DNA of 64,000 bases, taken from positions 558,001-622,000 of the forward strand of contig NZ_CP129964.1 of NCBI RefSeq assembly GCF_030503675.1. The letters run 5' to 3'. The position numbers and the translations under genes are program-made. Numbering within the stretch: the stretch's first letter is position 1; every line of letters begins with the position of its first letter. The notes under the pieces were generated by a model. The model was not told the DNA's origin. It ran no database searches and saw nothing but the letters and a program-made list of their open reading frames with translations. The stretch is from Lutimonas zeaxanthinifaciens (GTDB lineage Bacteria > Bacteroidota > Bacteroidia > Flavobacteriales > Flavobacteriaceae). Positions 17,913 through 25,729 of the stretch are shown in pieces.

Positions 17913-18713
17913 TTAATTAGAAAGCACTTCTTCATCGATCATAAGAATTAAGTTTTGGGCCTGAGCGATTAAAACATCTGCGGATGCAGCTATCCATAGA
18001 GACTCTCTAGCCATTCTTTGAACTAAATACATTCGATTTAAGTTTCCACGAATTAAATCTAAAGGCTCATTCAAAGTCATGATGCTTGATGTCAATAAAC
18101 CTTCTTTTCCAAGAGATGTTTCCCATAATTCACGAATTTCTTCATTCTTATTTTCTTTTGTTTCCCCAATTCTTTGATCAGCAATTGTGTAATAAGAGTT
18201 GATGGCGCTTTTCAATTCATTTTTTTCTAAATAAGAATACATTCCGGTACTTTTGAACTCGTCCAGAGCTGCATGATTTAAATCTTGATTGACGAGTCGA
18301 TGAGACCATAAAAATGCTAATCTTATAAATTCAGGATCATATTTTGAAGGGTATGGTTTTTTCCAAATAGAATTCGTTTCAAATGGAAACATTCTTAACT
18401 CATCACCTTTATAATCAAAAATGGGATGACCAGATTGATCCAAGAGGTATTGAAAAGCATAAAATTTGAAAACATTTACAGCTTTAAGGTCCTTTAAAAC
18501 TAGAACATCGCTATTTAAATTTTGCCGAAGGTTTTCAAGGTATACTTTTACTTTTGCATCCTTTTCTTTCTCTTCCTTCCAAGTGTTAATCTGAAGAGCA
18601 ATGAGTATACCTATAACCACTAGAACTATTTCCCCAATCGCATATCGGGAGTATTTGAAGAACTGATTGTCTTGAGCTAATCGCCAGCGTATTTTTCTAA
18701 AGAATGGTAGCAT
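17913..18713 (-). CDS. DUF6090-family membrane protein D12 (MLPFF type)
   Basis: The 266-residue protein has INTWKEEKE after the span, with Lys replacing the usual Asn. The C-terminal part is of the ELKSTG subgroup: LDEFKSTGMYSYLE, then NSYYTIADQRIGE, and a long C-terminal amphipathic helix. It closely resembles D14 and D6 in layout. It is the last gene of the D14-D13-D12 run; 22 bp separate it from D13. Confidence 0.8.
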   Translation of the reverse strand: MLPFFRKIRWRLAQDNQFFKYSRYAIGEIVLVVIGILIALQINTWKEEKEKDAKVKVYLENLRQNLNSDVLVLKDLKAVNVFKFYAFQYLLDQSGHPIFDYKGDELRMFPFETNSIWKKPYPSKYDPEFIRLAFLWSHRLVNQDLNHAALDEFKSTGMYSYLEKNELKSAINSYYTIADQRIGETKENKNEEIRELWETSLGKEGLLTSSIMTLNEPLDLIRGNLNRMYLVQRMARESLWIAASADVLIAQAQNLILMIDEEVLSN

Positions 18714-18735
18714 CTTTTGGTTGTTTATTTTAACG

Positions 18736-19560
18736 CTAAAAGAGAGTTTTGGCTAGTTCTATTTCAATTTCAGCCAACGCTTTGTTCATATTCATTTCAT
18801 AAAGTCTATGTATGTGCAACTGCATGACTCGATAAGTCATTACCTGATTGACATATGAGTTTAGTTCAGCATCTTGAACCATTGCATCCCAGTCAAAATA
18901 CTCTTGTACTGAAACCTGTTCATTCGTCAAATCCATCCCAAGGTATGGAACCTTATTGCCATCGTTCACATATAACTGACCCAAAATTCTCTGTATCCTT
19001 GATCTTACAAATGGAGAAGTCGAATGGTAATGTAACCTATCAAGATAATCTTGATAAGAACTAATAATACTGGTTTTAATTATTGTTTGACCCCAATCGT
19101 CCTTGTTGTAAATTTCACCGATTATCGATACCAAAGAATCATTTTCTATTAATTCCATATTGCCAGAGGTGACTAGACTCTGATATGCAGCCTCAGTTGG
19201 TCTGAAAATTGCAAATGTTCCTGCGAGCGAAAGAGAATTAGCTAATTCAACCGTATCAATCTTTGTCAACTCAGAGTTCAAGAATCTGCTTACTAAAATT
19301 GCTGAATTATCACCTAAAAGAAGGAAGGAGTTCATGTTTTCAAGGCTTTTCAAACTGAATTTCAGTTCATTCCTCAATTTAATTAGATTCCCTGATAATT
19401 CTTGCCTCATTTTCCTCTCCTCATTCCAATTATTTATCTGCAATGCTATAAGTATCCCAATCACGACTAGCACAATCTCGCCAATAGCATATCTGCTATA
19501 CTTGAATAACTGATTATCTTGGGCTAACCGGTATCGTATTTTACGGAAGAATGGGAACAT
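18736..19560 (-). CDS. DUF6090-family membrane protein D13 (MLPFF type)
   Basis: The ATG at 19560 gives MFPFFRKIRYRL and lies 4 bp beyond the D14 stop; the longer start would overlap D14. The protein has 274 residues. The central motif is AYQSLVTSGNMELIENDSL, the cleanest match to D3. The order subgroup-ELKSTG gene, motif gene, then a third gene is the same in the D14-D13-D12 and D6-D5-D4 runs, so the two runs may stem from one duplicated operon. Confidence 0.8.
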   Translation of the reverse strand: MFPFFRKIRYRLAQDNQLFKYSRYAIGEIVLVVIGILIALQINNWNEERKMRQELSGNLIKLRNELKFSLKSLENMNSFLLLGDNSAILVSRFLNSELTKIDTVELANSLSLAGTFAIFRPTEAAYQSLVTSGNMELIENDSLVSIIGEIYNKDDWGQTIIKTSIISSYQDYLDRLHYHSTSPFVRSRIQRILGQLYVNDGNKVPYLGMDLTNEQVSVQEYFDWDAMVQDAELNSYVNQVMTYRVMQLHIHRLYEMNMNKALAEIEIELAKTLF

Positions 19561-19564
19561 AACT

Positions 19565-20371
19565 TTAGTGATAAATAAGTTCTTTTTCAATCAATTCTAA
19601 GATTATTAACAATTGATCAATACTATTTTGGGCCATTGTTGCCCTCCATTGCGCTATTCCCATAAGGTTTTTGACTAGACCAGTCCTAAAAGGACTTTTT
19701 TCAATATACCGAAGCGGATCACTTACGTTGGTTACATCAATATAAGTGATCCCATCCTCTAATAATGATTTTTCCCAGGTTGTTTCCAAAAAGTAATTTT
19801 TCGTATATAAATGTTCTTCTAAATGAGACTCTACAATACTATAGTATTGGTTCAATGCATTTTTCAATTCCTTGCTTGAAATTTTAGAATATATGCCCGT
19901 GCTTTTTATTTCTTCCAGAGTTTCTTTGTGGATATTTACTGGAACATGACGTCCAGTCCATGAAAAAGCAACTTGAATAAACTCCATATTTTTTTCTTTC
20001 GGAATAGAATCTTTATAAATCCAATTTGATCGATAGGGAACCATCTTTTCAAAATCTTTCAATTCTTCAGTATTTATGGCAGATTCTCCAATAAAATCTA
20101 AAATTTTTTTCATTGAATAGTATCTGAACATTTCCGTTTCTTTAGAAAACTCTAAAACTTTCAAATCTTCTTGCAAGTCTAACTTTAGCGATGATAGATT
20201 TTCCTTTAGCGACTGTTCTCCTTTCTTCTCCTCATTCCAATTATTGATTTGAAGCGCAATAAGAATTCCAACTACCACCAACACTATCTCCCCAATCGCA
20301 TACCTAGAGTATTTGAAGAACTGATTGTCTCGGGCTAAACGCCAGCGTATTTTTCGGAAGAATGGAAGCAT
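19565..20371 (-). CDS. DUF6090-family membrane protein D14 (MLPFF type)
   Basis: The 268-residue protein heads the D14-D13-D12 run. It belongs to the ELKSTG subgroup: LEEIKSTGIYSKIS, then NQYYSIVESHLEEH. A membrane module is followed by NNWNEEKK. The leader includes the TGAAAACTA-aata-TAGTATCA element 11 bp before the ATG. The hydrophobic core positions agree with D12 through most of the length, but surface residues differ widely, a pattern expected for a diversified ectodomain. Confidence 0.8.
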   Translation of the reverse strand: MLPFFRKIRWRLARDNQFFKYSRYAIGEIVLVVVGILIALQINNWNEEKKGEQSLKENLSSLKLDLQEDLKVLEFSKETEMFRYYSMKKILDFIGESAINTEELKDFEKMVPYRSNWIYKDSIPKEKNMEFIQVAFSWTGRHVPVNIHKETLEEIKSTGIYSKISSKELKNALNQYYSIVESHLEEHLYTKNYFLETTWEKSLLEDGITYIDVTNVSDPLRYIEKSPFRTGLVKNLMGIAQWRATMAQNSIDQLLIILELIEKELIYH

Positions 20372-20381
20372 CTGCTAAGTT

Positions 20382-20540
20382 TGAAAACTAAATATAGTAT
20401 CAGTGGTTCAGATGTAATAATGGTTAAGGACGAATAGCATTATTTCACTTCCGAATGGGATAGATTATTTATCGAGATGTTTAAATGGGCATCAGTTCCG
20501 GAGCCGTAACTAGAAAATAAGAGGCTGGGGTATTGGAAAA
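20382..20540. repeat. Operator-like repeat plus spacer relic upstream of D14
   Basis: 20382-20402 is the inverted repeat with one changed base in the left arm. From 20420 to 20540 is the spacer sequence (AAGGACGAATAGCATTATTT, ATTATTTATCGAGATGTTTA, GAGGCTGGGGTATTGG). Matches to 10632 and 17740 are strong over both parts. Confidence 0.55.
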
Positions 20541-20568
20541 GGGATCTGAATAATTGATCCTCATCAAG

Positions 20569-20599
20569 AAAACCCGATAGCATCTCGCTACCGGGTTTT
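20569..20599 (-). terminator. Intrinsic terminator of the 20619 gene
   Basis: AAAACCCGaTAGC and GCTAcCGGGTTTT form a long stem with a 5-base loop, with T-rich tails on both sides. It lies 20 bp after the stop codon of the InlB/LRR lipoprotein gene. Confidence 0.7.
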
Positions 20600-20618
20600 C
20601 ATTTTCTTGAGGGGAAGT

Positions 20619-21719
20619 TTAGTTGTCGCAGTCCAAAGAGAAGGTAACTCCTTCGTCTACAACCATGCAGGTGTCATAGGGTGAAGGTGGTAGATAAGGC
20701 GGAGGCGTACAATCATTTAGGGCGTTGGTCCATTGATCCTCATAGGCCTGGATACATTTTAAGTTGTTATTATCAGCCCATAAATTTATCCATTCTGTCA
20801 AGTGCGAAATATCGAGCCTTTTGAGCTCATTGTTAGATAAAATTAAAATATAAAGATTCTTGTTATTGGTCAAGTCTATGTCTTCAAGTGAATTGTTTGA
20901 CAGATCTAAGCTGGACAGATTAATGTTTTTAGAGAGATCAATGGAGCTCAATTCATTGTTTGAGCAGTTCAAGCTTTCGAGGCGGATATTTTTAGTAAGA
21001 TCTAATGTGCTCAATTCATTATTCGAGCAATTTAATTCTTTCAGATTGGTAAAGGCCTCGATGCCTAAACCGCTTAGGTCCAATTCTTCGATGTAAGCCA
21101 CGTAAAGATCAAACACATAGTCGTCCATCAGTCTGTCCAGTCCGAGGTCTACAAGTGCCTTTTCAAAGTTGTCGTCTGGAACATAGGTCTGTTTAGTTGG
21201 CTCGAAATAAGCGGTAATGGTCATGGACTTTGTCATTGTAATTTCCATAGGATTCTCCACGCCCTCAACATCACCTTCCCAAAATACGAATTGCCATCCG
21301 GGAAAAGGAGTAGCAATTAGCTTCAAATGTGTTCCGGATGGGAAAGTCGTTGTTTTGGATTGAAGGACTTCCTGCTTCACAGTACCCCCTCCATTGGTAA
21401 TGATTTCCAGGGTGTATTCTACTTTTTCAAAAACAGCCGTAATATTTTTATCTTCAAGCATGATAACTTTCAAAGGGTTTGCATTACCACTGGCATCGCC
21501 GGTCCAGTTTTTAAAAATATACTCATCTATAGGGGTTGCCTTGAGTTCAATTTCGCTTCCTTCATTATACATGCCGGGTAAAGGGGTTACGGTTCCTGTT
21601 TCTTTCGGGATGCACGATGTTTCAAGCTGATACTGAATTGGGTCGTCATCTGCACAAAAAGTCAAAAGGGCCAAAAACATCACAGATACTGTAAGTTTTA
21701 GATTAATAGGATTCTTCAT
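20619..21719 (-). CDS. Lipoprotein with InlB-type B-repeats and leucine-rich repeats
   Basis: The 366-residue protein has a signal with lipobox (LLTFC22). Two divergent InlB-type B-repeats cover about residues 38-170 (markers KNWTGDASG and VFWEGDVEG, each with a following TAxFE strand). Then YVPDDNFEKALVDLG introduces a leucine-rich part of about six repeats (LNCSNNELSxLDL pattern), ending with a cysteine-bearing cap. It is probably surface exposed and engaged in protein or glycan contact. The YVPDDxFE junction and LRR part are shared with the genes at 33850 and 34830. Paired boxes lie upstream. Confidence 0.8.
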   Translation of the reverse strand: MKNPINLKLTVSVMFLALLTFCADDDPIQYQLETSCIPKETGTVTPLPGMYNEGSEIELKATPIDEYIFKNWTGDASGNANPLKVIMLEDKNITAVFEKVEYTLEIITNGGGTVKQEVLQSKTTTFPSGTHLKLIATPFPGWQFVFWEGDVEGVENPMEITMTKSMTITAYFEPTKQTYVPDDNFEKALVDLGLDRLMDDYVFDLYVAYIEELDLSGLGIEAFTNLKELNCSNNELSTLDLTKNIRLESLNCSNNELSSIDLSKNINLSSLDLSNNSLEDIDLTNNKNLYILILSNNELKRLDISHLTEWINLWADNNNLKCIQAYEDQWTNALNDCTPPPYLPPSPYDTCMVVDEGVTFSLDCDN

Positions 21720-22053
21720 ATCGTTAGATTTTTGAGTTATATTAATTTTAAAAATCTATGCCATTTGGCATTTATCACGCAGTATCCTATTATAAGAGAT
21801 AAAATTAGCAGGGAATTATAAATTCAACAATGATACTAATCAATTTACAACTTGATTTTAATCAACGAAATATCTGATATACAGATATATATACCCTCCC
21901 AAGGGTATATAACCTCAAGAACAAACAATTAATGACTATAAGTTTTCGGAAGAAAATTGATGCTGTTGCCGACACCGTACAAACACCCCTTGGTCAGCAT
22001 ATTGAAACGGAAAAATAGCAGCCTGGGGTATTGGAGAGGGAAGCCTGTATGCT
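21720..22053. other. Intergenic region with paired boxes and small hairpins
   Basis: It contains the paired boxes (21830-21865), a palindrome ATCTGATATACAGAT (21872-21886), a hairpin TATACCCTcccAAGGGTATA (21892-21911), and from 21960 a fragment of the spacer family including GCAGCCTGGGGTATTGG. No coding frame is convincing. Confidence 0.45.
21830..21865 (-). promoter_or_regulatory. Paired TGAT-N4-ATCA boxes upstream of InlB/LRR lipoprotein gene
   Basis: ATGATACTAATCAA (21830-21843) and TTGATTTTAATCAA (21852-21865) have centres 22 bp apart. The second box is a perfect palindrome and a perfect match to TTGATnnnnATCAA. Confidence 0.55.
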
Positions 22054-22323
22054 TTAGGCCTCAGAAAGCATGTGCATTTCCCTTAAAAGATCCTTGGGTT
22101 TGAGATTGCCGGTAAGCTTTGTAAGTAAGGTATCTTGTTTGAAAATAATAGTGTCGAAGGTGTTATAGAAAGGAGTGTCCTTATACTTCTCTTTGATCTT
22201 TTTAAGTCCTGTTAGTATTCCTTCGCAAAAGACAATATTCATCATTCGTCGAAACTGGTCTGGATTCAGATTAGGTTGACCGTTCTCGCTGGTTACTGCC
22301 GAGAAATACCTGGAATAAATCAT
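22054..22323 (-). CDS. Small hypothetical protein (89 aa)
   Basis: The protein has 89 residues, is predicted helical, and has no signal peptide or membrane span. The frame is complete with ATG and stop, and the sequence looks natural (balanced composition, no low complexity). I do not recognise the family. It is the last gene before the tRNA-derived att repeats and is therefore probably part of the older chromosome or of an earlier insertion. Confidence 0.55.
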   Translation of the reverse strand: MIYSRYFSAVTSENGQPNLNPDQFRRMMNIVFCEGILTGLKKIKEKYKDTPFYNTFDTIIFKQDTLLTKLTGNLKPKDLLREMHMLSEA

Positions 22324-22507
22324 GACTCAAAATTACTAAGAAGTGACTATGAGTCTTGATTCGATTTGTACCAAATTGGGAAGAAATTGCTGGCCGAATT
22401 TTATATTGGGAGAATTAGAAATTGGTCGAGTCAGGATTGCTCTGCGAGCCTCCTGATAAAGCTCCGTTTTGAAAAAGAAAACCTTCGATCTTCCTTGCGT
22501 CAGATCT

Positions 22508-22572
22508 GGGTTTTTTATTTGGATATCACTTATGCAAATGAATTTGCAACGCGCTCTCCAAATAAAAAACCC
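22508..22572. repeat. Nested hairpin, module 1
   Basis: GGGTTTTTTATTTGGA (22508-22523) pairs perfectly over 16 bp with TCCAAATAAAAAACCC (22557-22572). The loop contains TGCAAAT-GA-ATTTGCA (22533-22548). It is immediately joined to a terminator-like stem, CCCTTCGCT-ttt-AGCGAAGGG (22570-22590). Confidence 0.7.
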
Positions 22573-22603
22573 TTCGCTTTTAGCGAAGGGTTTTCTTTCA
22601 TTC

Positions 22604-22620
22604 GTGACCTCGACAGGATT
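22604..22620. repeat. att-like repeat 1 (tRNA-Arg 3' end copy)
   Basis: GTGACCTCGACAGGATT is identical over 17 bp to 43124-43140 inside the tRNA-Arg gene. On the minus strand it is followed by a terminator stem, as a real tRNA 3' end would be. It may be the original chromosomal end or the scar of an earlier insertion. Confidence 0.7.
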
Positions 22621-22678
22621 ATTTCATGATCCTTAGGAGCTCCGAATTCCGAAAAGAAATCCCTCTCCTTCGTCGAAT

Positions 22679-22751
22679 GGGCTTTTTGTTTATTCTTATC
22701 GTTCAAGTTGCACTTGACTCAACACCAAACAAAAAGCCCAGCGTTCCGCTG
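22679..22751. repeat. Nested hairpin, module 2
   Basis: GGGCTTTTTGTTT (22679-22691) pairs perfectly with AAACAAAAAGCCC (22727-22739); the loop holds CAAGT-tgc-ACTTG (22704-22716). It is followed by CAGCG-ttc-CGCTG (22739-22751). The architecture is the same as module 1 but the sequence is different. Confidence 0.65.
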
Positions 22752-22766
22752 AGCTTTCTTTTCTTA

Positions 22767-22782
22767 GTGACCTCGACAGGAT
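22767..22782. repeat. att-like repeat 2, probable left end of the element
   Basis: GTGACCTCGACAGGAT matches the tRNA-Arg 3' end at 43124 (17 bp if the preceding A is counted). It is the copy nearest the integrase gene (214 bp away), so it is the best candidate for attL of the element that ends at 43124-43140. Confidence 0.7.
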
Positions 22783-22959
22783 CCCAATATATTTTTTTGT
22801 AAGATTTTAATACAAATTTGTATATCAAAATATTATAATAAATAATATTAAATATTACTATTATTATACTATATATGAACTTATTATATTAAATTGAATG
22901 GGCTGGAATTGGACTTAAATAGATTTTATGTTATTGATTAATTATGGGAATTTTGTGGA

Positions 22960-22977
22960 CTAAGTTTTGTAACTTAG
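22960..22977. promoter_or_regulatory. Inverted repeat upstream of the integrase gene
   Basis: CTAAGTT-ttgt-AACTTAG lies 18 bp before the integrase ATG, enclosed by GTGG and CCAC. It overlaps a promoter-like TAAGTTTTG, so it could be an operator for control of the integrase. Confidence 0.4.
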
Positions 22978-22995
22978 CAAAGTTAATCCACTCAG

Positions 22996-24339
22996 ATGAC
23001 AGTTACTTATTTCACACAATCAAAAAAAAACCCGGCTGGAATTTATATCAGAATTAGAGAGGGGAAATTTGTAGATGCCAAGGCCAAAACAAAATTCATT
23101 ATTAATCCTGATCTTTTGGTAAAGGGAGTTGTAAAATTTCCTAAAAACCCTCCTAACATTTCTGCTCAGGAAAAATTAGCTAATCAAGAGCTTACAAATT
23201 CATTGATCATTCTCCAAAAGGGTTTGAACGATTTAAAGATAGATGTTACCAATCATCTAAATAATAGGAAGGACTATGAAATAATCAATAGTACATGGTT
23301 AAAAAACGTAATTAACCCTGAAGATGATGGCCAGAATGTACCGAATGACTTGATTGGATATTTTGAATACTACCTTGATTGTAAAAAGAGCTCATTAAAA
23401 TCATCAACATTAAAAAAACTGAAAGTATTTATGCATCGTATCGAAAATTTTCAAAAGAAATACGGTCGAATTTATATTCAAGAAATTAATAAGAAATTTA
23501 GCCTATCAATGCAGAAATGGTGTGATGATAATGGTTATGCACATAATACCAAGGTTAAAACTCTTAAAGTAATACTAACCGTATGTAATCATGCTCTTGA
23601 TAACCAGGTCCCAGCTCATCCTGAACTCTCACTTATCACTAAAAACTTGGAATATGAGGAAACTGAGAATATTACCTTGAGTTTTGAGGAATTGGAAAGA
23701 ATTATTAAAACCAAAATTAAAGATGCAAGATTAAATGCCGCTAAGGATTGGTTGATAATAAGTTGCTATACGGCTCAAAGGGTTTCAGATTTTTTAAGGT
23801 TTACAAAAGATGATGTAGTAATAAAATATGGACAACATTTGCTAGATATACGACAAAAAAAAACTGATGAAGATATTTATATTCCATTGAATGAAGAGGT
23901 CCTCACAATATTAAGGAAAAGAAATGGAAATTTTCCACCGACATTTTCTAGTAACCAAGATAGCAATAGCGCTATTTATAATGTCCTAATCAAAGAAGTG
24001 GGCAAGATTGCCGGTATTACTAAGAAAGTGACTGCTAAAGTTAGGAACCCAAAAACGAATAGATATGAATCAAAAGTGGTTCCAAAATATGAAGCCATTA
24101 CTTCTCACATTGGGCGAAGATCATTTGCCACTAATTATTACGGAGAAATAGAAACATCATTATTGATAAGTGCTACCGGACATTCAACTGAAGGTCAATT
24201 CCTAAGATATGTTGGAAAGAAAGGACCTAAAAAAGCAATTTTATTGGCCAAAGGAATGAGGGACCTAAAGGAACGAAGGGCTCAGGAAGAGATAAGAAGG
24301 AATGAATCCAGTTTGAATGTTATTCGAAATTTGCCTTAA
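22996..24339 (+). CDS. Tyrosine recombinase (integrase)
   Basis: The 447-residue protein has the layout of Bacteroidota phage/ICE-type integrases: arm-binding N-terminus (about 1-60), SAM-like core-binding domain (about 118-215) and catalytic domain (225-415). Catalytic residues are visible: R262 (AQRVSD), K288 or K289, H371 and R374 in HIGRR, H396 in TGHST and nucleophile Y405 (FLRYVG). It is placed just inside the left att repeat and points into the element, as expected for the enzyme that inserts the element into tRNA-Arg. Confidence 0.92.
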   Translation: MTVTYFTQSKKNPAGIYIRIREGKFVDAKAKTKFIINPDLLVKGVVKFPKNPPNISAQEKLANQELTNSLIILQKGLNDLKIDVTNHLNNRKDYEIINSTWLKNVINPEDDGQNVPNDLIGYFEYYLDCKKSSLKSSTLKKLKVFMHRIENFQKKYGRIYIQEINKKFSLSMQKWCDDNGYAHNTKVKTLKVILTVCNHALDNQVPAHPELSLITKNLEYEETENITLSFEELERIIKTKIKDARLNAAKDWLIISCYTAQRVSDFLRFTKDDVVIKYGQHLLDIRQKKTDEDIYIPLNEEVLTILRKRNGNFPPTFSSNQDSNSAIYNVLIKEVGKIAGITKKVTAKVRNPKTNRYESKVVPKYEAITSHIGRRSFATNYYGEIETSLLISATGHSTEGQFLRYVGKKGPKKAILLAKGMRDLKERRAQEEIRRNESSLNVIRNLP

Positions 24340-24364
24340 ATAATCAATAAATATTCGATCCAGA

Positions 24365-24847
24365 ATGAATTTCCAAAATTATTTTCATTTTTTCAGAGAT
24401 AAAAGGGATATAAGAGGATTTCCTGATTCACGGAAATTTTACAATTACCTCAGAGAATTATTTTTTGACTATTCTTGTTATAAGTGGAAGGTGAAAAAAT
24501 TCAACCTTTTTGTTGCCGAAAATGATCTCGATTATGAATTTTGTGTCAATCTCCTAAAAGATTTCTATCAATATAATTCAACTGAATATTTTATTAGAAA
24601 AAAGGGATTTAGAGATTTTATAACATTTTTACAGAATAATTTATCACGATTTGCATCGAAGAACACCTCAAGAATCAAATTGAAAATTGATCGTGATATT
24701 TTCATCCATGAATGTTACGCTTTTTATAAAAATTCCACAGTCTTAACTAAGCAAGAAATATTCATTCAAATGGCTCGGAATTTTGACATAGGTCTGAGTA
24801 CTTCGTCTTTAAAATCATATTACTACAAGAAAATATATAATATTTGA
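24365..24847 (+). CDS. Element-borne protein of unknown function
   Basis: The 160-residue protein is basic and unusually rich in Phe and Tyr, predicted all-helical. The C-terminal part (QMARNFDIGLSTSSLKSYY) could form a helix-turn-helix. It has no signal or span. It lies 25 bp after the integrase and may be its operon partner, perhaps a DNA-binding accessory. I do not recognise the family. Confidence 0.55.
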   Translation: MNFQNYFHFFRDKRDIRGFPDSRKFYNYLRELFFDYSCYKWKVKKFNLFVAENDLDYEFCVNLLKDFYQYNSTEYFIRKKGFRDFITFLQNNLSRFASKNTSRIKLKIDRDIFIHECYAFYKNSTVLTKQEIFIQMARNFDIGLSTSSLKSYYYKKIYNI

Positions 24848-25182
24848 TATAAAAAAAACTTCGATTTATCAATTTTAAAACGGAAGATTTTTCCAAAAAA
24901 ATATATCTAAATATCATTAAATATACATAACTATAACAATAGATATATTTCAACGAGAATTATACCTGAAAATAAAGTGATTTATGTACAAATTATAATA
25001 CAATATCATGTTGTATCTATAAATACACAACCTCCATATTTTTGAATTGTTAATAAAAAAAAGGCAACAGACCTACAAAAGTAAAATCTACTGCCCTTGA
25101 ATATTGGTAAAACAAAGGTATTAATTTAAGATTTCAATTTGTAGGATTTTGTTAAGTATTAATTATTCAAAAAAAAACTACA
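24848..25182. other. AT-rich intergenic region before the replication-like genes
   Basis: The region is extremely AT-rich, with runs of A and short inverted repeats (for example TTGTATcTATAAATACAcAA near 25012). Its position between the integrase block and the excisionase-polymerase block makes it a candidate origin or control region; there are no clear iterons. This is a guess from position and composition. Confidence 0.3.
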
Positions 25183-25458
25183 ATGGAAAACATTCAGTTC
25201 ATTGGCTTAACGCCAACCCAATTAGTCGATCTTATCGATGACAGAAACCAACATCGTTTAGAAGAGTTAAAAAGAAGCTATTGTCTCAAAGAACCTGAAG
25301 AATATTTGACTCGTGATGAAGTAAAAAAAATGCTCAAGGTCGATCTGTCAACAATTCATAACTGGACCAAAAAAGGTTATTTAATTCATTACGGTATTGG
25401 GGGAAGGGTTTACTACAAGAGATCAGAATTAGAGAATGCATTAATAAGACTCAAATAA
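25183..25458 (+). CDS. Excisionase-like helix-turn-helix protein
   Basis: The 91-residue protein has a C-terminal half of MerR/excisionase type: EYLTRDEVKKMLKVDLSTIH forms the helix-turn-helix, then WTKKGYL and a short wing with GRVYYKRSEL. Such proteins act as recombination directionality factors or as small regulators in Bacteroidota mobile elements. It is the first gene of a three-gene run with the 25467 and 25730 genes (gaps of 8 and 2 bp). Confidence 0.8.
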   Translation: MENIQFIGLTPTQLVDLIDDRNQHRLEELKRSYCLKEPEEYLTRDEVKKMLKVDLSTIHNWTKKGYLIHYGIGGRVYYKRSELENALIRLK

Positions 25459-25466
25459 ATACCCCG

Positions 25467-25727
25467 ATGAAACAACTTCAATCAAATTTCATCGGAAAGG
25501 GAGAAGTAAAAGGGTACAAATTTTCTCTTCTGGGCATGACAGATCGAGCATTTATCTACGAAGTTAACTCCGGTGGTAGCAAACATTATGAAGTATTTAA
25601 AAAGAGGCTAAATCATCTTTTCGGATGTATTTCTTATCCAACATCAAAAGCATTCGGAATCTGGGCCTGGACCTACAACGATCTCAGAGCTGCGATAAGA
25701 AAGTACAATTATTTGTCAGGATTTTAG
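25467..25727 (+). CDS. Small protein between excisionase and polymerase-like gene
   Basis: The 86-residue protein is predicted mixed alpha/beta (GYKFSLLGM, AFIYEV, KHYEVFKKR, FGIWAWTYNDL). No family is recognised. Its tight spacing, 2 bp before the polymerase-like start, suggests a role in the same process, for instance an accessory of replication or DNA binding. Confidence 0.55.
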   Translation: MKQLQSNFIGKGEVKGYKFSLLGMTDRAFIYEVNSGGSKHYEVFKKRLNHLFGCISYPTSKAFGIWAWTYNDLRAAIRKYNYLSGF

Positions 25728-25729
25728 CT

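Larger units (their letters stand above)
22324..22995. other. Integration-site region with two att modules
   Basis: Two modules of the same design follow each other. Each has a long hairpin with a smaller hairpin in its loop, a terminator-like stem, and a copy of the tRNA-Arg 3' end (22604 and 22767). After 22790 the DNA is very AT-rich up to the integrase gene and ends in an inverted repeat at 22960-22977. Confidence 0.6.

Noticed and set aside
22604-22782. Complete additional tRNA genes at the left att copies
   Set aside because: Only the last 16-17 bases of the tRNA are present; no anticodon or D arm can be found next to them.
25183-25727. Toxin-antitoxin pair formed by the 91-aa and 86-aa proteins
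   Set aside because: The first is excisionase-like and the second has no toxin motif; coupling to the polymerase-like gene gives a simpler explanation.
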